Below are positions 8,525 to 17,112 of a DNA stretch of 48,489 nucleotides, piece by piece (within the stretch, counting starts at the first letter, position 1; every line of letters begins with the position of its first letter). The position numbers and the translations under genes are program-made. This DNA comes from an uncultured Clostridia bacterium (GTDB lineage: Bacteria > Bacillota > Clostridia > Oscillospirales > Ruminococcaceae), in the NCBI GenBank assembly GCA_947584375.1, contig CANPWL010000015.1, positions 1-48,489 of the forward strand. The letters run 5' to 3'. The notes under the pieces were generated by a model, which was not told the DNA's origin, ran no database searches, and saw only the letters and a program-made list of their open reading frames with translations.

Positions 8525-9331
8525 TTGATCAAGGATATTACAATAGGACAGTTTTTTCCGGGGAAATCAATTGTTCACCGATTAGATCCCAGAATGAAAA
8601 TCATATTAACGGGGATATATATTGTTCTTTTATTTTTGGCAAAATCAATATTTGCCTTGTTAGTAGGAATTATTTTTATGATTGGTGCATTTATTATATC
8701 TCAGATTCCTATAAGACTTATGTTGAAAAGCATAAAGCCTATTGTTCCTATCATAATTTTTACCGCAGTTCTAAATTTATTTTTTATAACAACAGGAGAA
8801 CTTCTTTTCCAATTTTGGATAATAAAAATAACAACAGACGGTGTTAAAACTTCAGTTTTTATGGTTGTAAGAATTATATGTCTTATAATAGGAACATCGC
8901 TTTTAACATATACTACATCTCCAATAGCACTAACCGACGCTATTGAAAGAATTCTATCTCCGCTGAAGAAAATAAGAGTTCCTGTACATGAGCTTTCTAT
9001 GATGATGACGATAGCCCTTAGATTTATACCTACTCTTATTGAGGAAACCGACAAAATAATGTCGGCTCAGAAAGCAAGGGGAGCTGATATGGAAACAGGC
9101 TCACTTATTAAGAGAGCAAAGGCTTTAATTCCCATATTGATTCCTTTGTTTGTATCAGCTTTTCGCCGTGCAGAGGAGCTTGCAATGGCAATGGAATGTC
9201 GTTGCTATCATGGAGGAGAAGGAAGAACAAGACTAAAACAGCTTTGTACCGCACCGAGAGATTTTGCTGCATTGTTTGTGACAGCTTTGTTTCTTATAGG
9301 TGTAATTATTATAAATAGGATTTTTAGTTAA
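8525..9331 (+). CDS. ecfT: ECF transporter transmembrane protein EcfT
   Basis: Integral membrane scaffold linking the EcfA1/A2 ATPases to exchangeable substrate-binding S components. The 268-residue protein has several hydrophobic helices in its first 130 residues and one at the C-terminus. Of the two coupling motifs, the first is AQKARGAD and the second appears as AMECRCYHGGEG, where the usual form has ARC or ARG. It starts with TTG at 8525, 6 bases after AGAGGTGA. truA begins one base after its stop. No S component is in the window, so the cargo is unknown. Confidence 0.92.
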   Translation: MIKDITIGQFFPGKSIVHRLDPRMKIILTGIYIVLLFLAKSIFALLVGIIFMIGAFIISQIPIRLMLKSIKPIVPIIIFTAVLNLFFITTGELLFQFWIIKITTDGVKTSVFMVVRIICLIIGTSLLTYTTSPIALTDAIERILSPLKKIRVPVHELSMMMTIALRFIPTLIEETDKIMSAQKARGADMETGSLIKRAKALIPILIPLFVSAFRRAEELAMAMECRCYHGGEGRTRLKQLCTAPRDFAALFVTALFLIGVIIINRIFS

Positions 9332-9332
9332 A

Positions 9333-10073
9333 ATGAGTAATTTTAAGGTTAAGATGGCATATGACGGAAGTTCATATCATGGATTTCAAAGACAGGATAA
9401 TGCCTTGACTGTTCAGGAGGTTGTTGAAGAAGCAATAAAAAAGCTTTTTTTGCAGGATATTACTATCTTTGGATGTTCAAGAACTGATACAGGTGTTCAT
9501 GCGAATGAGTATTATTTTTCGTTTCATTGCAATGATAAAATTCAGATTAATTCTAGGGGAATTGTGTTTGGGCTCAATTCAAAACTACCCGATGATATAG
9601 CAATACTTAGCTGTGAAGAGGTAGATGAAAGCTTTCATGCAAGATATAATTGTATTGGAAAAGAGTATAAGTATATTATTCACAACAGTGAGATAAAAGA
9701 TCCATTTTTGAGAACAAGAGTATATAAATATTGGTATCCTATTGATGAAAGGCTTCTCAATAAAGCAGCAAAGCATTTTGTGGGAACGCATGATTTCAGG
9801 AGTTTTTGCACAAATGCAGATGAAAAAGAAAACACCGTCAGGACAATACATCGATTTGATGTGGAGCGTTATGGAGATAAAATAATAATGATAGTTTCAG
9901 GAAATGGCTTTTTATATAATATGGTAAGAATAATGGTAGGAACGCTGTTATTTGTAAATGAGGGTAAAATAGATGAATCAGACATACCTGAAATTATAGA
10001 AAAGAAGGACAGAAAATTTGCTGGCAGAACTGCCGGTGCAAGCGGATTGTATTTGAATAAAGTGTATTATTAG
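9333..10073 (+). CDS. truA: tRNA pseudouridine synthase TruA
   Basis: Makes pseudouridine at tRNA positions 38-40 in the anticodon stem. The 246-residue protein shows the N-terminal KMAYDGSSYHGFQRQ and the catalytic Asp in CSRTDTGVHA. FRSFCTNAD and the C-terminal FLYNMVRIMVGTLLFV and FAGRTAGASGLYL blocks follow. ATG 9333 follows the ecfT stop by one base, so the two are coupled. The ecfA1-ecfA2-ecfT-truA order is standard in Firmicutes apart from the inserted ruvB. Confidence 0.96.
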   Translation: MSNFKVKMAYDGSSYHGFQRQDNALTVQEVVEEAIKKLFLQDITIFGCSRTDTGVHANEYYFSFHCNDKIQINSRGIVFGLNSKLPDDIAILSCEEVDESFHARYNCIGKEYKYIIHNSEIKDPFLRTRVYKYWYPIDERLLNKAAKHFVGTHDFRSFCTNADEKENTVRTIHRFDVERYGDKIIMIVSGNGFLYNMVRIMVGTLLFVNEGKIDESDIPEIIEKKDRKFAGRTAGASGLYLNKVYY

Positions 10074-10165
10074 ATTGCTATCAAGAACTGCTTGTCGGAG
10101 GCAAGAGGTAAGATACAAGAAACATTGCCACCGGAGGTTTGCCGGGAAAAGGAAGTGAAAGTGTT

Positions 10166-11353
10166 ATGGATTATGAACCGCAAAAGCCGTTTCAGACGGA
10201 TATAAGAAAAGAGAGAAGAAAGAAGAAGTTTATTCAGAATGCAAAGAAAATAGCCCTAGTTTGTGTGATTATAGTTCTGGCAACGGTAATATTCTTTACA
10301 AGAGGAATATGGTCGCCGTATGTTTACAATATAATTGAAAAGACTCAGGAAACGATTGTAAATGATGGGAAACTTGCAGGCGGTAACTTTCCTATAAGTT
10401 TGGGCGAAGGTTCTACTTCATCGACTTTTACCGAATGTGACGAGGATTTGGTTGTTGCGACAGATACCTATATAAGATTTTATAATGACAGTGCTAATGA
10501 GATAAATTCCATTCAACATACTTTGTCTAACCCTATGCTGTCTGCATCTTCAGATATGGTATTGGCATATGATTTAAACGGATACTCTTTTTCTGTGATG
10601 ACAAAAAAAGGCGAGGTTTTCAAAAAAACACTTGACAATGTAATTATAAGTGCTAAAATAAGCGAAAGCAACTATATTGCCGTAGTGACAGAAACCGACA
10701 AATACCCTGCTTATCTGACTGTATATGACAGTAAAGGTAAGGAATGTTTTAAATGGGCGAACGGTCAGAGAATTACTAGTATAGATTTTATTTCTTCCGG
10801 CGACGGAGCGATAGTTTCTACACTTAATGCAGAGAACGGTATGCAGGTAACAACTTTAAACGGAATAAGCTTTTATAATCAAGATAAGCAATTCACAAGC
10901 GATAAAATATATTCCATTGTTTACGGCGCACAGAAGATGAGCGATAACAGTATTTGGGCAGTATGTCAGGACAGATACTTAAAGCTTTCTAATGAGGGTA
11001 AAATAATAGAAGAGTATTTATACAAATCAGAGTTGATCTCTTTTGATTCAAATGAGGATAATTTATCTATTGCATTTAAAAGTATAAGCGATGACGGAAC
11101 ATCCAGACTTGTTTTAATAGAGTCTGACTCTGAGCCTGTTGAGATAGTTGTTGATGAAAAAATAAAGACTATAAAGACATATTTTGCTCACACATTTGTT
11201 TTATCTGACAAAACGATTTCAGCATATAATACAAGAGGAAAATCAATATCTACCGCAAATGTAAAAAACGATTATGTTGATTTTGTTTATATAGACGGTA
11301 ACATTTTCTTTATGGGTTACAGAGATATAAATATGATAGAATTTGATTATTAA
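10166..11353 (+). CDS. Membrane-anchored beta-propeller-like protein (DUF5711-like)
   Basis: A 395-residue protein with a basic cytoplasmic head (DIRKERRKKKFIQ), one membrane helix at about residues 29-45 and a large outside domain. That domain has repeating beta-strand patterns such as SSDMVLAYDLNGYSFSV, SNYIAVVTETDKYPAYLTV and NEDNLSIAFKSI, fitting a WD/PQQ-like propeller. It resembles the DUF5711 family, but I recall this rather than prove it. ATG 10166 is preferred over the in-frame TTG at 10139, which follows GGAGG by one base. AAGGA lies upstream of the ATG. A CvpA-like gene follows 42 bases on. Confidence 0.7.
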   Translation: MDYEPQKPFQTDIRKERRKKKFIQNAKKIALVCVIIVLATVIFFTRGIWSPYVYNIIEKTQETIVNDGKLAGGNFPISLGEGSTSSTFTECDEDLVVATDTYIRFYNDSANEINSIQHTLSNPMLSASSDMVLAYDLNGYSFSVMTKKGEVFKKTLDNVIISAKISESNYIAVVTETDKYPAYLTVYDSKGKECFKWANGQRITSIDFISSGDGAIVSTLNAENGMQVTTLNGISFYNQDKQFTSDKIYSIVYGAQKMSDNSIWAVCQDRYLKLSNEGKIIEEYLYKSELISFDSNEDNLSIAFKSISDDGTSRLVLIESDSEPVEIVVDEKIKTIKTYFAHTFVLSDKTISAYNTRGKSISTANVKNDYVDFVYIDGNIFFMGYRDINMIEFDY

Positions 11354-11395
11354 TATAATAGGTTTTCACAAATCTTAAAAACCGGAAAGGATTTA

Positions 11396-12286
11396 TTGAC
11401 ATTGGGACTTTTATATGACCTTATAATGCTTATAATTGTAATAATGTTCTGTATAACAGGTGCAAGACGTGGAATTATCAGAAGCATTGTTTTCTTTGTA
11501 ATATTGATTTTATCACTGTTGACAGGTTATATAGTGTCCGGGTTTATAACAGAACCTGTATATGATAATTACGTAAAGGATAAAGTTATAAACAATGTAA
11601 AAGGTCCGATAGAAAAATTTGATATTGCTGAATTTATAAATGAGAAATTCCTTGACAGCAAACTGGGCATAAAAGTAAGTGAAAGTGAAATTGAAAAGGC
11701 ATTGGGAAATGGCGAAAACATTTCTGAAAGCATTTCAAAGTATGCTAACTCAAAGGGCATACCGCTATCAAGTGAAGCAGTTTCTACAAAAATAGATTCC
11801 ATTATAAGCAGTGATACTTTTACAAGTGAAGCTGAAGGTTTTCTTCCTTCTTATTTTGTTCCTGTTTTTGAATCTGCTGTTTCAAATGACAAGGAATTGC
11901 TTGGAAATGTTATACAGTCCCTTGCAAACACAGATAAAACTGTGGCTGCTGAGGAGATAACAGATAAAGCTATAAAGCCGGTATTGCTGATAGCTTTAAG
12001 AACTATTTTATTTCTGTTAAGCTTTATTGCAGTATGGATCATACTTAGAATAATTGTTTCAATTGCAAAGATTGGCAAAAACAGCGAAAGAGGCGGTATC
12101 AATACTGTATTAGGAGGAATACTGGGTATTGTCAAAGGATTGATTGTTGTTTTATTGATAACAGCAATTGTCGGTATAATATCTCCTGTTATATCATTAA
12201 TTGATACTGACAGTTTTTTTGCTTTAAGTGAAGAGTCTGTCAATAACTCGATATTTTTAAGATTTATAAATGATATGTTAAACTGA
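11396..12286 (+). CDS. CvpA family membrane protein
   Basis: A 296-residue integral membrane protein. Two helices at the N-terminus (about residues 3-22 and 27-48, with the GARRGIIRSI motif between them) are typical of CvpA/colicin V production family proteins. A soluble insert of about 130 residues follows, then two more helices with the Gly-rich RGGINTVLGGILGIVKGLIV. It starts with TTG at 11396 behind GGAAAGGA. A second in-frame TTG at 11402 is possible. Function in Firmicutes is unsettled. Some members are linked to cell envelope integrity and peptidoglycan hydrolase control. Confidence 0.8.
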   Translation: MTLGLLYDLIMLIIVIMFCITGARRGIIRSIVFFVILILSLLTGYIVSGFITEPVYDNYVKDKVINNVKGPIEKFDIAEFINEKFLDSKLGIKVSESEIEKALGNGENISESISKYANSKGIPLSSEAVSTKIDSIISSDTFTSEAEGFLPSYFVPVFESAVSNDKELLGNVIQSLANTDKTVAAEEITDKAIKPVLLIALRTILFLLSFIAVWIILRIIVSIAKIGKNSERGGINTVLGGILGIVKGLIVVLLITAIVGIISPVISLIDTDSFFALSEESVNNSIFLRFINDMLN

Positions 12287-12376
12287 ATTTAATCGCGAGA
12301 GTTATTTAAGTCGATGATCACTTTTATAATGCTCTATTTAACATCATATAACACATAGAAAGGATGGCAAAAATCA

Positions 12377-14713
12377 ATGATGATGTGTACCAGATGCAAA
12401 AAAAGACCTGCTGTTGTATTTATTACCGCTATGCAGGGTAATGAGAAAAAAAACGAGGGATTATGCCTTGTTTGTGCTAAAGAAATAGGGATCACTCAGG
12501 TTGATGATTATATGAAATCAATGGGTATATCAGAAGAGGATCTTGAGAATTTTTCAGATCAGCTTATGGATATAAATGACGGTGAGGATTTTCAGTTAGG
12601 CGGAAGTGATATGCTTCCTAACTTTATTAATAATTTTTTTGGGAATGTTGATTCAAACGGAAATGCAGCTGCAAATAACGAAATTAATAATCCTGATGAT
12701 GACAGTTATACTGTTGAAGATATAAAAAGGAAAAAGAGACAAAACAGAGCCAAGGAAAAGGAAGATAAGAAAAAGAAGCTTAAATACCTTAACAATTACT
12801 GTACAAATCTTACTGAACGCGCAAGGAATAATGAGCTTGACAACATAATAGGCAGAGATAAGGAAATTGCCAGAGTAGTTCAGATTTTATCTAGACGTCA
12901 AAAGAACAATCCGTGTCTTATAGGTGAGCCTGGCGTAGGAAAGACAGCTATCGCTGAGGGCATTGCACAAAAAATAGTGTCCGGTGATGTTCCTTTTCAT
13001 GTACGTGATAAAGAGGTCTATCTTCTTGATTTGACTGCCCTTGTTGCAGGAACTCAGTTCAGAGGTCAGTTTGAGTCCAGATGCAAGGGATTGGTAGGAG
13101 AGGTAAAAGCTCAGGGTAATATAATTCTGTTCATAGATGAAATCCATAATCTTGTAGGAACAGGAGACAGCGAAGGTACAATGAATGCTGCTAACATTCT
13201 AAAACCTGCTCTATCAAGAGGCGAAATCCAAGTTATTGGTGCAACAACTTTTAAGGAGTACAGAAAGTATATTGAAAAGGATGCTGCATTGGAACGGCGT
13301 TTTCAGCCGGTAACGGTAAACGAGCCGACCCTTGCCGATTCTGTTGAGGTTTTAAGCGGTATCAGAAAGTATTATGAAAATCATCATAAAGTTAAGATCG
13401 ATGACAGAACTTTAAGAATGTGTGCAGTTTTAGCTGAGAGATATATAAATGACAGGTTTTTACCTGATAAGGCAATTGACCTTCTTGATGAGGCTTGTGC
13501 TTGCTGCAGTATAAGGAGTCCTGAAATTGAAGAATATGAGAAGATAAAGGATGAACTTAAAAAGCAAAAGGAAAAAGAGGAAGAGGCTGAAAAAGACGAA
13601 AACCCTGATTTTGAGGAAATTGCAAAGATAAAGGCTGATATAATAAGACTGGAAGAAAAGGAAAAAGCTTTAAAAGAAGAGGTTGACAAAGTAAGGGTTA
13701 CCGAAGAGGATTTGTCAAAGGTTATTGAACTTTGGACCGGAATACCTGCAAATAAAGTTGTAGAATCCGAATATACGAAGATAAGAAATCTGAAAAGTGA
13801 ACTTAAAAGAAGGATCATCGGACAGGATGAGGCTTGCGACTCAGTTGCAAGAGCAATCAAGAGAACGAGAATTCAGCTATCAAAGCGTCGCAGACCGGCT
13901 TCTTTTATATTTGTTGGACCTACCGGAGTAGGTAAGACCGAACTTGTAAAAGTTTTGGGAGAAACGCTTTTTGATGCAACTGAACCTATTATAAGGGTTG
14001 ATATGTCAGAATATATGGAGAAACATAGTGTTGCAAAGCTTATCGGTTCGCCTCCGGGATATGTAGGATATGATGAAGCAGGACAGCTTACTGAAAAGGT
14101 AAGACGCCGTCCTTATTCAGTGGTATTATTTGACGAAATTGAAAAAGCTCATCCTGATGTTATGAATATAATGCTTCAGCTTCTCGACGAGGGAAGAATT
14201 ACAGACGCACAGGGTAGAACAGTATCATTTGAAAATACAGTTATTGTTATGACCTCTAATGCAGGGTCTACCTCAAAGGACACGGGCGTAGGCTTTAACA
14301 AATCTGACTATCAAATATCAAAGGAAAAGGCTATGAAAGGTCTCAGAGATTTTTTAAGACCTGAATTTCTTGGAAGAGTAGATGAAATAGTAGTATTCAA
14401 TCCGCTTACTGAAGAAGATTATGCCGACATCGCAGCACTGATGCTTGATGAAATGAAAGAGCCTTTAAAAGAAAAAGGAATTGATTTCAGCTATGACAGA
14501 AAGGCTTGTGAATATATTGCTCATAAATCGTTTAATCAAAAGCTTGGCGCAAGAGATATCAGGAGAGTAATAAGAAAAGAGGTAGAGGATAAGATAGCCG
14601 AGCTTCTCATTGACGAGCTTAAGATTGAGACCACTCAAATAAAGCTGACAGTAAAGGCTTCAAAGTCAATCATTGGAGGTTCAGAGCTTATACTGAAGAC
14701 AAAACCGGAATAA
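12377..14713 (+). CDS. clpE: ClpE-type AAA+ unfoldase
   Basis: Hsp100 ATPase that unfolds proteins for ClpP. The 778-residue protein starts with a zinc finger C4-x2-C7...C30-x2-C33, as in ClpE and McsA, not the double Clp-N repeat of ClpC. A long acidic then very basic linker (about 45-140) follows. AAA domain 1 has Walker A GEPGVGKT at 183-190 and DEIH at 254-257. A short coiled coil spans about 384-440. AAA domain 2 has GPTGVGKT at 514-521, and V-G-F at 638-640 is the expected ClpP-docking loop. No CtsR operator is visible upstream. A strong terminator follows. Confidence 0.9.
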   Translation: MMMCTRCKKRPAVVFITAMQGNEKKNEGLCLVCAKEIGITQVDDYMKSMGISEEDLENFSDQLMDINDGEDFQLGGSDMLPNFINNFFGNVDSNGNAAANNEINNPDDDSYTVEDIKRKKRQNRAKEKEDKKKKLKYLNNYCTNLTERARNNELDNIIGRDKEIARVVQILSRRQKNNPCLIGEPGVGKTAIAEGIAQKIVSGDVPFHVRDKEVYLLDLTALVAGTQFRGQFESRCKGLVGEVKAQGNIILFIDEIHNLVGTGDSEGTMNAANILKPALSRGEIQVIGATTFKEYRKYIEKDAALERRFQPVTVNEPTLADSVEVLSGIRKYYENHHKVKIDDRTLRMCAVLAERYINDRFLPDKAIDLLDEACACCSIRSPEIEEYEKIKDELKKQKEKEEEAEKDENPDFEEIAKIKADIIRLEEKEKALKEEVDKVRVTEEDLSKVIELWTGIPANKVVESEYTKIRNLKSELKRRIIGQDEACDSVARAIKRTRIQLSKRRRPASFIFVGPTGVGKTELVKVLGETLFDATEPIIRVDMSEYMEKHSVAKLIGSPPGYVGYDEAGQLTEKVRRRPYSVVLFDEIEKAHPDVMNIMLQLLDEGRITDAQGRTVSFENTVIVMTSNAGSTSKDTGVGFNKSDYQISKEKAMKGLRDFLRPEFLGRVDEIVVFNPLTEEDYADIAALMLDEMKEPLKEKGIDFSYDRKACEYIAHKSFNQKLGARDIRRVIRKEVEDKIAELLIDELKIETTQIKLTVKASKSIIGGSELILKTKPE

Positions 14714-14744
14714 ATCAGAGAATATCAGTGTGCAGAAATAATTT

Positions 14745-14773
14745 AAGCGTTCGGAAAAATTCCGAACGCTTTT
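14745..14773. terminator. Strong bidirectional terminator after clpE
   Basis: Stem AGCGTTCGGAA (14746-14756) and TTCCGAACGCT (14760-14770) with loop AAA, then T4. It sits between convergent clpE and the GH27 gene. The 27 bases 14746-14772 are identical to 26972-26998 behind comM. Confidence 0.92.
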
Positions 14774-14833
14774 GCTGTTTTAAGATATTTTATTATGCGT
14801 TTTGACTATAACTTCTTAAAAAAATTTGCACTG

Positions 14834-16102
14834 TCAATTTTGTGTGTTTAATAAAAATGCTTTTGCCTCATGACTTTCAAGCTTAATTTTCAAACTTTCT
14901 TTTGCAGAAATTGCTTTTCCGCTCCAAAGCTCTGTTCCGTATACTTTATCATAAATCTCAATATCAGTAAGCGGTATTTCAATCTCACTGTCAGCACTGC
15001 CGGTATTAAATACAGCTATATATATACCGCCCTGTGAATTTGTTGCTGTCCATAGAATATGTTCAACACTGTCAATTTCCTTTCGCCATACCTGATGAGA
15101 GTGACGTGCGTTTTTATGCATTTCAAGGATTTTTTCATTGGTAACAAGATTCATTGTAAAATCATCAAAGCGAGTCATTTCGCCACCGATAATAAGCGGA
15201 GAACGGAGTATACTCCAAAGAGTCATCATTGTGATCTGCTCGTTACAGGTAAAGTTTGTGCGGATCGACTTGTCATAATCCTGCTTGATTGGACCAATAG
15301 GCAGCATATCTGCATCCGGCCAGTGACCTGCTCCTGCGTGTGTACACCATTTTTCTGCACGAGAGAACATATCGTAAAGCAGTTCCCAGTCGTCCCAGAA
15401 ATCATCAGTAATTCTCCACATATTTGACACCTGCTTGTAAAGCTCGGCTTTTTCAAGAAGTGCCGGACCCGGAGAGAGACTAAGTATCATATCCCGTCCG
15501 CAGTTGTGCAGACAATCGCTAAGCATTAAAAGTTCTTTCTCTTCGTGCGGAAGTTCACGTGCAATATCGTCGCATTTAATAAAGTCAACGCCCCATGAAG
15601 CATACAGTTCAAAGATGCTGTCATAATATTCCTTAGCACCGTCTTTAGACGGGTCAACTCCGTACATATCTGTGTTCCACGCACATATGCTTGCTGTTTT
15701 GGCGATCTGACGTGCAGTTTTGTCTGAACCTTTGATTTTTGTGTTTCTGTGAACAGCCTGACGTGGTATCCCTCTCATAATATGTATTCCGAATTTAAGA
15801 CCGAGAGAATGAATATACTCTGCTAATGGTGCAAAGCCTTTTCCCCCTTTAGAAGACGGAAAACGGTTTTCTGTGGGAATAAGTCTTGAATACTCGTCCA
15901 TACAAAGCTCTGTAAACTGATTATAACTATGTGTTTTAGCCTTTGGTTCAAACCATTGAGCGTCTATAACGATGTATTCCCAACCGTATTTTTTTAGATG
16001 CTTTGCCATAAAGTCTGCATTTTGTTTTACTATTTCTTCAGTAACCGAGGTGCCGTAACAGTCCCAGCTGTTCCAGCCCATAGGTGATGTTTTTGTAACC
16101 AT
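14834..16102 (-). CDS. GH27 alpha-galactosidase-like glycoside hydrolase
   Basis: A 422-residue TIM-barrel glycosidase of family GH27, probably removing alpha-galactosyl (or beta-L-arabinopyranosyl) ends from plant oligosaccharides. It shows the family start SPMGWNSWDCYG, the conserved IVIDAQW, the nucleophile region DFIKCDD with D178, and the acid/base region MWRITDDFWDDW with D234 in the expected R-x3-D spacing. There is no signal peptide, so it acts on imported sugars in the cytoplasm. The ATG at 16102 is chosen because AAAGGAG (16108-16114) lies 5 bases upstream, overlapping a longer TTG-start frame. It stands alone with its own consensus promoter. Confidence 0.88.
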   Translation of the reverse strand: MVTKTSPMGWNSWDCYGTSVTEEIVKQNADFMAKHLKKYGWEYIVIDAQWFEPKAKTHSYNQFTELCMDEYSRLIPTENRFPSSKGGKGFAPLAEYIHSLGLKFGIHIMRGIPRQAVHRNTKIKGSDKTARQIAKTASICAWNTDMYGVDPSKDGAKEYYDSIFELYASWGVDFIKCDDIARELPHEEKELLMLSDCLHNCGRDMILSLSPGPALLEKAELYKQVSNMWRITDDFWDDWELLYDMFSRAEKWCTHAGAGHWPDADMLPIGPIKQDYDKSIRTNFTCNEQITMMTLWSILRSPLIIGGEMTRFDDFTMNLVTNEKILEMHKNARHSHQVWRKEIDSVEHILWTATNSQGGIYIAVFNTGSADSEIEIPLTDIEIYDKVYGTELWSGKAISAKESLKIKLESHEAKAFLLNTQN

Positions 16103-16142
16103 TTTTTCTCCTTTCAAATGTGAAATATAAATTTATAATCTT

Positions 16143-16170
16143 ATTATAGTTGATTTTTTTTTGATGTCAA
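16143..16170 (-). promoter_or_regulatory. Consensus promoter of the GH27 gene
   Basis: On the minus strand TTGACA (16165-16170), 16-bp spacer, TATAAT (16143-16148). Both boxes match the sigma-A consensus exactly. The start codon lies 41 bases below the -10 box. Confidence 0.85.
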
Positions 16171-16178
16171 CAGAAAAT

Positions 16179-16194
16179 GTTAATTTTAATTAAC
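16179..16194. promoter_or_regulatory. Inverted repeat upstream of the GH27 promoter
   Basis: GTTAATT-TT-AATTAAC is a 7-bp perfect inverted repeat, 9 bases above the -35 box. The position suits an activator site, for example for sugar induction. The regulator is unknown. Confidence 0.45.
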
Positions 16195-16224
16195 ACTATT
16201 GCTGTTAAAATATTTTTTTGTTTT

Positions 16225-16257
16225 GTTGCACAAATATGTGCAACTTTTTTGTTTTTT
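16225..16257 (+). terminator. Plus-strand terminator with no gene in front
   Basis: GTTGCACA (16225-16232), loop AATA, TGTGCAAC (16237-16244), then T6-G-T6. It is a strong intrinsic terminator on the plus strand. No plus-strand gene lies between clpE, which has its own terminator, and here. It could end antisense RNA, a small RNA or an attenuated leader of the holin-like genes. Confidence 0.75.
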
Positions 16258-16361
16258 AAGATATGTATGAGAGAGGGTTGATTTAGAAAGGAGAAAATCC
16301 TGCGAATGATAAGAAAAGTAAATAAAAATACGTTCTTTCAGTCTAGGATCAAAAAGGAAAT

Positions 16362-16589
16362 ATGTCTAATGAAATTTTAATTGCTGTTTTGTCTCTTATA
16401 GGAACTGCTTTCGGTTCACTTACGGGAATATTTACAGCTAATAAACTATTGGCTTACAGAATTGATAAACTTGAAAAGAGCGTTGAAAAATTAAGTGAGG
16501 TTTATGTTAAGACTTCGCTTTTGGAAAAAGAGCAATCGGTGTTAAATCATCGTATTCTTGATTTAGAAAAATTAAATGTAAAAAGCTGA
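16362..16589 (+). CDS. XhlA-like phage lysis-module protein
   Basis: A 75-residue protein with one N-terminal membrane helix (about residues 4-24, Gly-rich) and then an amphipathic coiled coil (YRIDKLEKSVEKLSEVYVKTS...NHRILDLEK). This layout is typical of small proteins found beside holins in clostridial prophages, related to hemolysin XhlA. AAAAAGG is close to the ATG. A 24-codon frame with its own AAAGGAG site (ATG 16306) ends 19 bases inside this gene and could be a leader peptide. No endolysin or other phage gene is nearby. Confidence 0.7.
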   Translation: MSNEILIAVLSLIGTAFGSLTGIFTANKLLAYRIDKLEKSVEKLSEVYVKTSLLEKEQSVLNHRILDLEKLNVKS

Positions 16590-16725
16590 TAAAATTTTAT
16601 TCTGTTAACGATTCGTTTAATATTTGCATTTAATAGAATGAGAGTTAATTATAAAATTACTCTTGAACTGTTTATGCCAATTATAATTATATTAAACAAC
16701 AAACTAAAAAGAATGGAGAATTTGG

Positions 16726-17001
16726 ATGAAAGATGATAGAATTATTCATATTAAATGTACAAAGTCAACTATTATCAGAACAGTTCTTTTGATAGTTGCT
16801 TTAATAAATAATTGTCTTGTAATTTTTGATCACAGCGTCCTGCCGTTTGATAATGAAACAGTTGAGCAGGCGGTTTCGGCTATATTTACCGGTGTAACGT
16901 CTATGATGACATGGTGGAAAAATAACAGTTTTTCAGAAGCGGCTCATATGGCAGATAAACATTTAGAGGAAATCAAAAATTCAAAAAAGGATAATTCGTA
17001 A
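16726..17001 (+). CDS. SPP1-family holin-like protein
   Basis: A 91-residue protein fitting the SPP1 holin family. It has a membrane helix at about residues 15-32 (VLLIVALINNCLVIF), the acidic linker LPFDNETVEQAVSAIFTGVTSMMTWWKNNSFSEAA, and a charged tail. Holins make pores that let endolysin or other proteins cross the membrane. GGAG sits about 10 bases before the ATG. It lies 136 bases after the XhlA-like gene and has a terminator behind it. The pair forms a lysis-type cassette without an amidase, either a prophage remnant or a domesticated pore. Confidence 0.8.
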   Translation: MKDDRIIHIKCTKSTIIRTVLLIVALINNCLVIFDHSVLPFDNETVEQAVSAIFTGVTSMMTWWKNNSFSEAAHMADKHLEEIKNSKKDNS

Positions 17002-17016
17002 AATAATAAAAACAAT

Positions 17017-17050
17017 AAAGGTATTGAGAATTTATTTCCCAATACCTTTT
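17017..17050. terminator. Terminator between holin-like gene and pheA
   Basis: AAAGGTATTG (17017-17026) pairs with CAATACCTTT (17040-17049), followed by a T on the plus strand and preceded by an A-rich run. It serves the convergent genes in both directions. Confidence 0.8.
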
Positions 17051-17112
17051 GACTTTATAAGCAAAATTTCTATTTTTACTTGATTTTGGAACATTTGTTA
17101 ATAAATCAAAAA

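Noticed and set aside
8515-8847. 110-codon plus-strand frame inside ecfT
   Set aside because: Out of frame with ecfT. The Asn/Tyr-rich translation is typical of A/T-rich shifted reading.
16225-16257. Attachment site or operator reading of the GTTGCACA palindrome
   Set aside because: The following T6GT6 makes an intrinsic terminator the simpler reading, and no matching copy flanks the holin pair.
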